A stretch of DNA of 35,127 bases from Candidatus Zipacnadia bacterium. GTDB lineage: Bacteria > Armatimonadota > Zipacnadia > Zipacnadales > UBA5352. Shown piece by piece: positions 1 through 8,097 of the stretch. The notes under the pieces were generated by a model. That model searched no databases. It saw only the letters and a list, made by a program, of their open reading frames with translations, and was not told where the DNA came from. The position numbers and the translations under genes were made by a program. The stretch lies in assembly GCA_029821265.1 (NCBI GenBank), contig JALGTR010000009.1, positions 1-35,127 on the forward strand, in the 5' to 3' direction. How positions within the stretch are numbered: the first letter of the stretch is position 1; each line of letters begins with the position of its first letter.

Positions 1-2
1 CG

Positions 3-920
3 GGGCACAACGAGATGCTCGTGAGCGATGACGACGGCAGGACGTGGGAGAGCCGGCCGATGTACGAGGGGCTCGAGGGCTTCGACGACCCGGGCGGAGC
101 GGCGCTGTTCCGCACGCGCGAGGGGACGATTATTCGCGCGTTCATGAACTTCGCGGAGAAGAACTTCGCGTGGGATTACGATGGCGTTGGTCCGACGCCT
201 GAGTGCCAGCTTCCGGTCTACATCGTGCGCAGCCTCGACGAGGGCGAGACCTGGGAGAAGCCGTTTAAGCTGCAGGATGGCTGGTGCGGGTACGTGCACA
301 ACATGATCCAGACCGACAGCGGGCGCCTGATCCTGGTCAGCCAGGTTGCGGTGCCCGATCCGGGGCATCACGTGAGCTTCACATGGGTCTCCGACGATGA
401 CGGAGAGACGTGGCGTCGGAGCGCGAACGTGATCGACCTCGGCGGCAAGGGGGACCACGCCGGGGGCATCGAGCCGACGATCGTGGAGCTTGAGGATGGG
501 CGGATCTTGATGTTGATTCGCACCTACTCGGGCGAATTCTACGAGGCCTTCAGCGAAGATGAGGGTATAACGTGGGAGGAGATCGGGCCATCGGGCATTG
601 AGGCCAGCGGGGCCCCCGGAATCCTGTTGCGGCTCACCAGCGGGCGGATCCTGCTCGTGTGGAACCGCTTCGCGGAGGGGCGGCCGAAGAACATCGGCCG
701 CCGGGAGGAGATATCGGTCGCTTTCAGCGAGGACGAGGGTGAGACGTGGAGCGAACCTGTGGTGGTTGCGCGCAATCGCACGCCCGAGGGCGGCAACCCG
801 GTGCAGCATCGCATCTCGTACCCGGACGTCTACGAGCACGCGCCGGGTGAGATCTGGATCACCACGGGGCAGGGGAAGCTGCGCATGAAGTTCTACGAGA
901 GCGATCTCGTCGGTGGATAG
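3..920 (+). CDS. Sialidase-like Asp-box (BNR) beta-propeller protein, 5' truncated
   Basis: The reading frame is open to the left window edge (residues GHNE precede the first Met at 15), so this is the C-terminal part of a longer gene. Counting from the Met at 15, five Asp boxes of the form S-x-D-x-G-x-T-W are visible at about residues 4, 73, 126, 180 and 238 (for example SDDDGRTW, SLDEGETW). They are evenly spaced as in a six-bladed propeller of the exo-sialidase (GH33-like) or BNR-repeat type. Such proteins cleave or bind terminal sugars, usually outside the cytoplasm, but many Asp-box proteins are not true sialidases. The N-terminal Arg of the active site and any signal peptide lie outside the window. 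The fold is clear; the activity is inferred only from family. Nothing downstream is co-transcribed: a strong promoter starts the next unit. Confidence 0.85.
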   Translation, partial: GHNEMLVSDDDGRTWESRPMYEGLEGFDDPGGAALFRTREGTIIRAFMNFAEKNFAWDYDGVGPTPECQLPVYIVRSLDEGETWEKPFKLQDGWCGYVHNMIQTDSGRLILVSQVAVPDPGHHVSFTWVSDDDGETWRRSANVIDLGGKGDHAGGIEPTIVELEDGRILMLIRTYSGEFYEAFSEDEGITWEEIGPSGIEASGAPGILLRLTSGRILLVWNRFAEGRPKNIGRREEISVAFSEDEGETWSEPVVVARNRTPEGGNPVQHRISYPDVYEHAPGEIWITTGQGKLRMKFYESDLVGG

Positions 921-1106
921 CGCCCCCGGGGAGGCCGTGCGGCACCGGATCGCGTCCGGGTGTTTGCCGCGAATCGGTTCGGTGGAAGGATAGGAGGGCG
1001 CGCGAGGCGAAGAGAGCCTCTTAGAAGTCTTTTGAGAGCAGGAATGCGGTCGATGGCCGTGCGGAGGGGACCGCTCTCCGGGCTGTTGGCGCCCTGCTTA
1101 CGTCCG
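921..1106. other. Intergenic region, no gene seen
   Basis: This stretch lies between the propeller gene and the promoter at 1107. It has no convincing reading frame. A five-pair hairpin (GAGGC at 1004-1008 with GCCTC at 1016-1020) lacks a T-run directly after it, so I do not call a terminator. Confidence 0.5.
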
Positions 1107-1136
1107 TTGACAGCGGCGCGAGGGCTGTCATATAAT
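1107..1136 (+). promoter_or_regulatory. Consensus sigma70-type promoter of the TPR-M16-PQQ-LapA operon
   Basis: A perfect -35 hexamer TTGACA (1107-1112) and a perfect -10 hexamer TATAAT (1131-1136) are separated by 18 bases. Transcription would start near 1143, giving a leader of about 37 bases before the ATG at 1180. A matching Shine-Dalgarno (AAGGGAG) lies about 10 bases upstream of that ATG. Both hexamers match fully in a GC-rich background, so chance is unlikely. Confidence 0.85.
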
Positions 1137-1179
1137 ATCGCCCGCATGGGCGACCGTGGCTCTGAAGGGAGCATACCGG

Positions 1180-3135
1180 ATGACGATGACGAGCCGGGTC
1201 CGCGGGATTATCATGTACGGCCTCCTGGCAGGCCTGCTGCTATGCTGTATGACTGTCTCGGCCCAGGACGTTGATCCGGACTTTGCCGAGGCCGTGAGAC
1301 TGTTTCAGGAGCGGAACTACCCGGGTGCCATCCGCCAGCTTGAGCAGGTGACCACGGCGAGTCCCGACAATGAAGCGGCCTGGTACTACCTTGGGGTAGC
1401 GCGCTACGAGATGGGGGAGTACGAGGACGCGTTGAATGCGCTGGGCCGGGCGCGGGAGCTGCGCCCCGACCGGCCGGGGACGAACTACTACATCGGGCTG
1501 ATCTACGAGCAGCTCGGGGCCTACGACGAGGCCATCCGCGTGCTGCAGACCGAGCTGCGGAACCGGCAGTTCCGGGATCTGGCCGAGGTGTTCAATGCGC
1601 TCGGACGGGTCTACTACTGGGCCGGACGCTACGAGGACGCCCTCAGAACCCTCGAACAGGCCCTCGACCATAACCCCAACTTCGTCGAGTCACTTTACTA
1701 CCGTGGCCTGGCCTACTACCAGCTCGGTGAGTATGAGCTGGCCCTCGAGGAGTACGAGCAGGCGGTAGACGTCATCGATGAGTGGGACCGCATGAGGCGC
1801 CAGCTCGACAGGCTGACCGCGCGCGAGGCCGAGGGCGGGCTGAGCACGGAGGTGCAGCGCCAGAAGCAGCGGTTGCAGGAGGATCTGGCGCAGGAGTACA
1901 ATCGCGCCCGCGAGTTCGTGCAGGAAAAGACCATGCGGCCGCTGCTCTACATCGATTACGGTGACGCGGCCGTTGCGGCCGGCGAATATGCTCGCGCCCG
2001 CAACCTCTACCGGGATGCCCTCGATCCGCACAAGGGCGGCAACGAGGCCGATCCGCTGCCCCATACCAAGATCGGTCTGGCGTACTTCGAGCAGGCGAAG
2101 GACACCTTCTATAACGACGGTCTGCTTTTCAAGCCGATCTCGACCGTGGATGAGGCCATCCGGGCCGTGGACCAGGCGCTGATGATCAACATGCAGTTCG
2201 CGCCGGCCCACGTTGCGCTCGGGGAGATCTTCTACTTCCAGGCGGCCACCTACGTGTCAAATCCCGAGCGAAACATCGTCTCCCACAGCTTCGAGGACGC
2301 CATCGCGCGCTTCGACGAGGCCATTGCGATCGATCCGCAGTACGTTGACGCGTACCTCGGCCGCGCCCAGGCGTATCTGGAGCTGAACCAGCCGGAGGAT
2401 GCGATCGACGACCTGCAGACCGCCCTCGAGATGGCGCCGCGGCGAGCGGACATCTACGGCGCGCTGGCCGAAGCCTACATGGAGGACGAGCAGTACGATC
2501 GGGCGATCACCGCCGCCCAGACCGCGATCAACCTCGACCCCGACAACGCGCAGGCATACAACGCCGCCGGCCTGGCGCACTACTATATGGGCGACGTTGG
2601 AGCGGCGAGCGAGTACTTCGCCAACGCGATCGAGGCCGATCCGACGGCGCATGAGCCCTACACGAATCTCGGGAACACCTTCTTCCAGATGGGCTCGTGG
2701 CACCGCGCCCGGATGCAGTATGAGGAGGCGCTCGAGCGCATACCGGAGGCGACGGTCGCGAACACGGCGGTGCAACGCAGCTATCTGTATTACCTGATCG
2801 CGCGAACCTATCACTTCTCGGGCCAGTACGACCGCGAGATCACCGCGCTGAACAAGGCGCTGGCGCTGGACGCGGCGTATCTGGAGGCGCTGCTGCAGCT
2901 TGCGGACGCCTACTCTGAGCTTGAGCAGTACGATGCGGCGAAGGCGGCGCTGGATTCGGCGCTTTCGATATCGCCAAGCGTGGAGGCGGACGCGGAGATC
3001 TACGTGCGCCTCGGGCGGCTCTACGAGCGGCAGGGGCGGCCTCACGAGGCCATCACCGCGTACGGAGCGGCGCTTGACGCGCAGGACGATAACATTGAGG
3101 CCAGGGAGGCCCTGCAGCGGCTGACCACCGGGTAG
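1180..3135 (+). CDS. Exported tetratricopeptide-repeat protein
   Basis: A protein of 651 residues made almost wholly of TPR units (for example YYLGVARYEMGEYEDALNAL and later AYNAAGLAHYYMGDVGAASE). TPR solenoids bind protein partners, here probably in the periplasm. I start at the ATG at 1180 rather than the in-frame GTG at 1156 because it has a good ribosome site and opens a signal peptide: short basic stretch, hydrophobic core GLLAGLLLCC, likely cleavage after VSA. A charged, Arg/Gln-rich helical insert at about residues 205-250 interrupts the repeats and may be a coiled coil. It is the first gene of a four-gene unit; its stop is two bases before the next start, so translation is probably coupled. 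Partners are not known; a scaffold for the following envelope proteins is my inference. Confidence 0.88.
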   Translation: MTMTSRVRGIIMYGLLAGLLLCCMTVSAQDVDPDFAEAVRLFQERNYPGAIRQLEQVTTASPDNEAAWYYLGVARYEMGEYEDALNALGRARELRPDRPGTNYYIGLIYEQLGAYDEAIRVLQTELRNRQFRDLAEVFNALGRVYYWAGRYEDALRTLEQALDHNPNFVESLYYRGLAYYQLGEYELALEEYEQAVDVIDEWDRMRRQLDRLTAREAEGGLSTEVQRQKQRLQEDLAQEYNRAREFVQEKTMRPLLYIDYGDAAVAAGEYARARNLYRDALDPHKGGNEADPLPHTKIGLAYFEQAKDTFYNDGLLFKPISTVDEAIRAVDQALMINMQFAPAHVALGEIFYFQAATYVSNPERNIVSHSFEDAIARFDEAIAIDPQYVDAYLGRAQAYLELNQPEDAIDDLQTALEMAPRRADIYGALAEAYMEDEQYDRAITAAQTAINLDPDNAQAYNAAGLAHYYMGDVGAASEYFANAIEADPTAHEPYTNLGNTFFQMGSWHRARMQYEEALERIPEATVANTAVQRSYLYYLIARTYHFSGQYDREITALNKALALDAAYLEALLQLADAYSELEQYDAAKAALDSALSISPSVEADAEIYVRLGRLYERQGRPHEAITAYGAALDAQDDNIEAREALQRLTTG

Positions 3136-3137
3136 CG

Positions 3138-4445
3138 ATGGCGGTGATATGCGCTCGGCGGGCGACTCTGGCAATGCTCGCGATCGCGTGGGCCCTCTGC
3201 GTGGGCCCGCGGGCGGCTGAGGCGGCGACGAAGCAACATCTGGCCAACGGGATGCGGATCGTCGCCACGGGCAACGAGCACACGGCGACGGTCGTGATGA
3301 CCGCGTTCGTCCGGGCGACGGCTCTACACGAGCGAGCCGGCACGCGTGGTCTGCGGCAGTTCACGCAGACGATGATCGCGCGCGGCGACTGCTGCCGGGA
3401 TCTGCTGCGCGAGGCGGCGATTCGGGTCGACGCCTCGGTCTCGGCGGACTACGTGCAGCTTCAACTTGCGGCGCCGGCGGATTCGTTGAGCGAATGCTCG
3501 CTGGCGATGCGGAAGATGCTGTTCGAGCCGCAGTGGTCGGCGGATGCAGCGGAACTGGTGCGAGCCGGGCTGATACGGAGACTCGCGGCCAGAAACGAAG
3601 TGCCGACCACGTGGGCAATCGATCGGGTCCACGAGCGCCTCTACCCGGGTGTCGGGGACGGAGGCCCCGGCAGCGGCGACGTGACTGTCATCGCTGCCGT
3701 GACGGTCGATGACGTAGCGGACTTTCACGCCAGGCACTACCTGCCGAACGCCACGGTCATCTCGCTGAGTGGAGGCGTTGACGAGGACCGGGCGCTGCAG
3801 GTCGTGGCGCGAACGATGAGTGGCCTGCTGCCGGGGTCGATCCCGGAGGAGGCGCCTCTTCCACCACCGGGCGGGAGCGCCGACGGCGAGCTCATCGCCG
3901 CGACAGGGCCCACCGGGGTCTACTGTGTGGGAGCACGGGGCATATCGCTCGACGACCCGTTGTACCCGGCGGCGGCGGTTGGCATTGCGATGCTCGGGTC
4001 GGGAATGGACAGCCGGCTGTATCGGGCGCTGAGGCTGGAGAGGGCGCTATCTTACACAATCGGAGCAGAGTTGACGCCATCTCTCACGGCCCCATCGGCG
4101 ATCGTGCTGGTAACCTGTGACCCGCAGAAACTCAATGACGTTATGGACGCTGTTGACGCGCAGATTGACAGCATCATGGACGAACCGGCGGGCCCGAGCG
4201 AGTTGCGGAGGGCGAAGCGCTATCTCATAGGGCGCCACGCGCTGCAGAGGCAACGGAACGCGGAGATTGCGCACTATCTGGGGCTCTTTGAGCTGATCGG
4301 GGGGCCGTCGGGCTACCGCAGGGACAGTCGGCTTGCGGGCGAGATCGCGGCAGTGGACGCCGTCGACGTTCGTGATGCGATGCGGGAGATCTTCGACGAG
4401 ACCTGGGCCGTGCGGCTGAACGGACCGGACGCCGCGGAACAATGA
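3138..4445 (+). CDS. Exported M16-family peptidase homologue lacking the zinc motif
   Basis: 435 residues with an N-terminal hydrophobic signal-like segment (residues 8-30). The rest has the two-lobed layout of M16 (pitrilysin/processing peptidase) subunits: an N-terminal domain with the usual context around GLRQFTQTM, and a C-terminal domain with the SRLYRALRLERALSY block that in active pairs supports catalysis. The zinc-binding HxxEH is replaced by Q74-x-x-Q77-T78, so all three key residues are gone and peptidase activity is not expected. M16 proteins often act as pairs of an active and an inactive subunit (as in mitochondrial processing peptidase or bacterial paired M16 genes). No active partner is encoded in this window. 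It follows the TPR gene by two bases and precedes the PQQ gene by 33. A role in binding or chaperoning peptides is inference. Confidence 0.85.
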   Translation: MAVICARRATLAMLAIAWALCVGPRAAEAATKQHLANGMRIVATGNEHTATVVMTAFVRATALHERAGTRGLRQFTQTMIARGDCCRDLLREAAIRVDASVSADYVQLQLAAPADSLSECSLAMRKMLFEPQWSADAAELVRAGLIRRLAARNEVPTTWAIDRVHERLYPGVGDGGPGSGDVTVIAAVTVDDVADFHARHYLPNATVISLSGGVDEDRALQVVARTMSGLLPGSIPEEAPLPPPGGSADGELIAATGPTGVYCVGARGISLDDPLYPAAAVGIAMLGSGMDSRLYRALRLERALSYTIGAELTPSLTAPSAIVLVTCDPQKLNDVMDAVDAQIDSIMDEPAGPSELRRAKRYLIGRHALQRQRNAEIAHYLGLFELIGGPSGYRRDSRLAGEIAAVDAVDVRDAMREIFDETWAVRLNGPDAAEQ

Positions 4446-4478
4446 GGCGGCGCACTTGTGCACAGTGGAGGGACGGCT

Positions 4479-6299
4479 ATGCGACGTGCTGCTGTGATCG
4501 TCATCGTCATGATGCTGGCGTCCGCGGGCTTTGCGCAGGACGGCACCTGGTTGCCACGGTACGACGAGCAGAGTTCGGGTGTCTCGCCGGCGAGCCTTGA
4601 GTTGCCGGTCAGCCTTGCCTGGAAACACACCATCGATGACAACGAGGCCAGGTCGATCGCCACGCCGGCCGTTGGTGAGGATATGATCTACGCGCCGGTG
4701 GGCTCGTCGGTGTACGCGATTGACCGCGTCACCGGGGCCCTTGTGTGGGAGCGCGCCACCGGGGATGCGATCTACTCCAGTCCGGTGCTGGCCGACGGGG
4801 TCCTCTACTTCGGCTCGCGCGACGGGAACCTGTGGGCCGTGGATGCCGAGGACGGCTCGGTGGAGTGGCGCTACCCGACGGGAGCCGGCGTGGACTGCTC
4901 GCCCGTCCTCGCGTATGGTGTTTTGTACTTCGGCTCCGACGCGAACCGGGTCGTCGCCCTTGATCTGGAGACCCGCCAGCCGATCTGGCAGTTTGAGACA
5001 GGGGGCGACATCAAGGCCTCGCCGCTGGTCTATCGCGATGTGGTCGTTGTCGGCTCCCTCGACAATCGGATCTACTGCCTGAACAACCAGGGGCGGCCGA
5101 TCTGGTCGGAGGCCCTCGCCCACAAAGCGTTCTTCGCCTCTCCGGTGGGCGAGCGGACCAAGGTCATCTACGCCTCCGGGCGCAACCTCATGGCCCGGGA
5201 TATCTACACCGGTCGTCTGGTCTGGCCGCGGCCGTTCCGCGCGGCGGACCTGATCGTGGGCGCTCCGGCGGTTCAGGGCAGACGGGTGTACGTCGGGACC
5301 CGCGGCGGGGCGGTGTACTGCATTGATGCGAACCGGGGCCGCGCAATCTGGCGCTATCCTGCCGAGGGCAACCTCGAGCCGATCTCCAGCGCGGTCTCGA
5401 TCGTTGATGACGTGGTGGTGTTCAAGTCCGGGGACCGCACGCTCATGGCTGTCTCCCTTGACGGCCAGGAGCTTCGCTGGAAGTACGTCCTCCCCGAGGT
5501 GCCCCAGCAGGTCGCGCAGCCCGGGGCCGGGCCAGGCGCGATGGGTCCAGGAATGGAGCCCGGCATGGGACCGGGGATGATGCCCGGGATGATGGAACCG
5601 GGGATGGAGCCGGGAGGCCCGGGGATGGAGCCCGGCGGCCCCGGCATGGAGCCGGGAACTGGTCGCACTGGCGAACCGCGAGAGGTCGTCTTCGAGGAGA
5701 TCGTCAATGCGGCGGTCGCGGTGACTGAGAACGCTCTTTACACGACGGGCGCGGACAATGTTGTCTATGGCTTCGACTTCCAGGCGCCGGACAACATCGA
5801 GCCGACGATCGCCGATGCGGTGTTGGAGGTCCCGGGCAAGGGCCGCACGCGGGTTGAGTTTGCGCCGGAGATCGCTGATGAGGACGATTTCCCGGATCGC
5901 TACGCGTCCGACATCCAGATCCCGGGGACGCCGCCGATCTACCTGTCACTGCAGCTAACGGACGAGGGTTCCGGGGTCGATCCCGAGAGCGTCTCGGTGA
6001 CGATTAACGGCGAGCGGGCGGACTTCACCTACGACGCGACCGAGGGGCTCGTGTGGTATATCTACGCTCCGCGTGGCGCGGCGGCGAACCTCTCGAACGG
6101 CGTGAAGGTCATCGAGTTCTCTGCGACCGACTGGCGAGGCAACACAGCAAGGCGCTACGTGTCGATGACCATCGACAATCGGCTCAATCCACCGGAGCTA
6201 CCGCGGCAGCAGCGCCAGCAGTTCGAGCCCGGTATGGGTCCGGGCATGGAACCGGGGATGGAGATGCCGCCGGAGATGATGGCGCCGATGGTGCCGTAA
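4479..6299 (+). CDS. Exported PQQ-like beta-propeller protein with Met/Gly/Pro tract
   Basis: 606 residues from the ATG at 4479, chosen over an in-frame GTG at 4458 because GGAGGG lies about 7 bases upstream and the signal peptide (MRRAAVIVIVMMLASAGFAQ) then begins correctly. Residues about 40-350 hold repeated propeller blades with the PQQ-repeat signature (VLYFGSRDGNLWAVDAEDGS, VLYFGSDANRVVALDLETRQ), resembling BamB and quinoprotein domains. No dehydrogenase catalytic module is visible, so a structural or scaffold role is more likely than PQQ chemistry. A low-complexity tract rich in PGM/EPG follows at about residues 350-395, then an Ig-like region (about 460-575), and a second short Met/Pro-rich tail. 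It is the third gene of the unit; localisation should be periplasmic or outer-membrane associated. Confidence 0.85.
   Translation: MRRAAVIVIVMMLASAGFAQDGTWLPRYDEQSSGVSPASLELPVSLAWKHTIDDNEARSIATPAVGEDMIYAPVGSSVYAIDRVTGALVWERATGDAIYSSPVLADGVLYFGSRDGNLWAVDAEDGSVEWRYPTGAGVDCSPVLAYGVLYFGSDANRVVALDLETRQPIWQFETGGDIKASPLVYRDVVVVGSLDNRIYCLNNQGRPIWSEALAHKAFFASPVGERTKVIYASGRNLMARDIYTGRLVWPRPFRAADLIVGAPAVQGRRVYVGTRGGAVYCIDANRGRAIWRYPAEGNLEPISSAVSIVDDVVVFKSGDRTLMAVSLDGQELRWKYVLPEVPQQVAQPGAGPGAMGPGMEPGMGPGMMPGMMEPGMEPGGPGMEPGGPGMEPGTGRTGEPREVVFEEIVNAAVAVTENALYTTGADNVVYGFDFQAPDNIEPTIADAVLEVPGKGRTRVEFAPEIADEDDFPDRYASDIQIPGTPPIYLSLQLTDEGSGVDPESVSVTINGERADFTYDATEGLVWYIYAPRGAAANLSNGVKVIEFSATDWRGNTARRYVSMTIDNRLNPPELPRQQRQQFEPGMGPGMEPGMEMPPEMMAPMVP
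5538..5661 (+). repeat. In-frame degenerate tandem repeat encoding PGMEPG-type units
   Basis: A G+C-rich stretch inside the propeller gene repeats a core like GGGATGGAGCCGGGAGGCCC, with the clearest three copies near 5602-5660 at about 21-base spacing. It codes for PGMEPGG-like units. A shorter related tract lies at the 3' end of the gene (about 6225-6265). Copy number could vary by slippage without a frameshift when whole units are lost or gained. Confidence 0.75.
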
Positions 6300-6351
6300 G
6301 CATCGGCACGGTGCGGAGGTGCAGGCATCGAGACAGCCAGGAGGGCAGAGC

Positions 6352-6792
6352 ATGGCTCAGGCGGTACTTACAGTGTTGCTGCTGATCATCTTCATCGCGT
6401 ACGCAGTGTTGTTCGCGATGTGGAATCCGCAGGTGCTCGAGGTGACCGGCTTCCGCTTCGGAATGGATCCGGGGCCCGGCTGGGCGGCGGTGGTGCCGAT
6501 TTGGGTTCTGCCGCTGGCGGGGCTTGCCATCGGCGCGATCATCATGGCGCTCGTGATGGCGATGCCATGGGCGTCGATGCGCCGGACGCTTGAGGCGACA
6601 AGAGAGCGGCTGGGGGTGGAGCAGGCACGCAGCCAGGAGCGCGCGAAGAAGCTGAAGGCGCTCCAGGAGCGCGTCGCACAGCTCAAGGCCAGGTTGCAGG
6701 AGTGCATGAATGAGCAGGGCGGCGTCTCGCGCGCCGCGACGGTGCAGGCGGCGGAGGCGGAGTCGGTGGAGGACGAGGCCGGCGAGGTGTAG
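6352..6792 (+). CDS. LapA-domain (DUF1049-type) inner-membrane protein
   Basis: 146 residues. Two membrane segments (about 4-23 and 49-71) flank a short periplasmic loop containing the typical NPQ motif; a charged coiled coil (about 75-120) extends into the cytoplasm. This is the layout of the LapA/DUF1049 family, whose E. coli members help control lipopolysaccharide assembly; many homologues have unknown roles. The ATG at 6352 is preferred to an in-frame GTG at 6319 because AGGAGGG ends six bases upstream. It is the last gene of the unit and is followed by an intrinsic terminator. The C-terminal tail is acidic and low in complexity. The family call is by layout and loop motif and so is less certain than the topology. 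Confidence 0.75.
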   Translation: MAQAVLTVLLLIIFIAYAVLFAMWNPQVLEVTGFRFGMDPGPGWAAVVPIWVLPLAGLAIGAIIMALVMAMPWASMRRTLEATRERLGVEQARSQERAKKLKALQERVAQLKARLQECMNEQGGVSRAATVQAAEAESVEDEAGEV

Positions 6793-6823
6793 GCGACGCT
6801 CCTGCGGCATCATGAGATCACAG

Positions 6824-6860
6824 CGCCAAGGGGCCCTCATGGGTCTCTTGGCGGCTTTTT
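6824..6860 (+). terminator. Intrinsic terminator after the LapA-like gene
   Basis: A 13-pair stem (left arm starting CGCCAAGG at 6824, right arm ending CTTGGCG at 6853, with two G-U pairs) closes a TCAT loop at 6837-6840 and is followed by GC and five T's (6856-6860). It ends the unit that starts at the promoter at 1107. Confidence 0.88.
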
Positions 6861-6905
6861 CACGCCGCCCCAATCGGACGAACGCAGACGCGCGGGGGGT
6901 GAACC

Positions 6906-8018
6906 ATGACCGTTCGCGGCACGTCAGATGAGGACGCGTGGCTGCATCTGAGCTGCAGCGGCCTCACGGCCGGCCGGCAGCGCGCGCTGCTGGAGGCGTT
7001 CGGCTCGCCGGAGGCGATTCTTGAGGCGGACAGCGAGAGCCTCAGGTCGGTTGCGGGGATCACGGCAACCCACGTGCGCATGCTCAGGCAGCTGCGGTCG
7101 GAGTTTGACATCGATGGCCTGCGGGAGATGCTGCGGGAGCTTGGCGTGAAGCTGGTGCCGATCACCAGCGAGGAGTATCCTCAGCTTCTGCGTGAGTGTG
7201 CGGATCCGCCTCCACTTCTCTATGTTCGCGGCGAGCTTCGATCCCGTGACGATCTGGCGGTCGCGATGGTGGGAACGCGCAGGTGCAGCCCGTACGGCGA
7301 GCAGGTTGCCGAGCGGTTGGTCGGGGAGCTTGTGCGCCGCGGCTTCACGGTCGTCAGCGGGCTGGCCCTGGGCATCGACACGATCGCCCACCGAGCGGCG
7401 CTGGATGCCGGAGGCCGGACCATCGGGGTGATGGCCTGCGGGATCGATGTGAACTACCCGGCAGCCAACGCTAAACTGAAGCACGAGATGGTTGCTTCCG
7501 GTGCGGTCGTCACCGAGCTGGCGCCCGGAACGCCGGCCACGCGGGATCGCTTTCCGCAGCGAAATCGTATCATCAGCGGGCTGTCGCTGGGAACCATCGT
7601 GGTGGAGGCCCCGCTTAAGAGCGGGGCGCTGATCACTGCGCGGGTTGCGGGCGAGCAGGGCCGCGAGGTGTTCGCTGTGCCCGGGAACATCACGAGCCCG
7701 GTCAGCCGCGGATGCCATGACCTGATACGTCACGGGGCGACCCTGGTGGAGACTGCGGAGGACGTGGTCGAAGGCCTGGGGATACTCCTCGAGGCGGTGC
7801 CTGAGCGTGAGCCGGACGCGGAGCGGGAGCGCAAGATCGAGGACCTTCCCGCCGACCAGCGGCGGGTGCTGGACGCTCTCGACCACCAGCCGCGGAATAT
7901 CGATGACGTGATCGCCGAGTGCGAACTGGCCGCGCCGCAGGTCTCCTCGGCGCTGATGCTCTTGGAGGTTAAGGGTTTGGTCCGGCGTTTTCCGGGGAAC
8001 CAGTTTGTCCGCATCTGA
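6906..8018 (+). CDS. dprA: DNA-processing protein DprA (Smf)
   Basis: 370 residues, the usual length for DprA. An N-terminal helical SAM-like domain (about 1-75) is followed by the DprA Rossmann domain with VGTRRCSPYG, the SGLALGIDTIAH block, GIDVNYP, and PQRNRIISGLS, all hallmark motifs. A C-terminal winged-helix (about 310-370) completes the family layout. DprA binds single-stranded DNA in the cytoplasm and loads RecA onto it during natural transformation. The ATG at 6906 has a G-rich site (GGGGGGTGA) just upstream. It sits immediately before topA, a pairing seen in many bacteria. Presence of dprA alone does not prove competence, since it is widespread. Confidence 0.95.
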   Translation: MTVRGTSDEDAWLHLSCSGLTAGRQRALLEAFGSPEAILEADSESLRSVAGITATHVRMLRQLRSEFDIDGLREMLRELGVKLVPITSEEYPQLLRECADPPPLLYVRGELRSRDDLAVAMVGTRRCSPYGEQVAERLVGELVRRGFTVVSGLALGIDTIAHRAALDAGGRTIGVMACGIDVNYPAANAKLKHEMVASGAVVTELAPGTPATRDRFPQRNRIISGLSLGTIVVEAPLKSGALITARVAGEQGREVFAVPGNITSPVSRGCHDLIRHGATLVETAEDVVEGLGILLEAVPEREPDAERERKIEDLPADQRRVLDALDHQPRNIDDVIAECELAAPQVSSALMLLEVKGLVRRFPGNQFVRI

Positions 8019-8070
8019 CCCGGCCCGACCGATCTCGGACGAAGGAACACACAACCCAGACGAAAGCTAT

Positions 8071-8087
8071 CCGCAATGATCTTGCGG
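8071..8087 (+). promoter_or_regulatory. Hairpin overlapping the topA ribosome-binding region
   Basis: CCGCAA (8071-8076) pairs with TTGCGG (8082-8087) around a TGATC loop. The right arm overlaps GGTGAT (8086-8091), the only plausible Shine-Dalgarno for the GTG start at 8098. Folding would partly mask it. Effect on expression is inference; a six-pair stem can arise by chance. Confidence 0.35.
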
Positions 8088-8097
8088 TGATGATACC

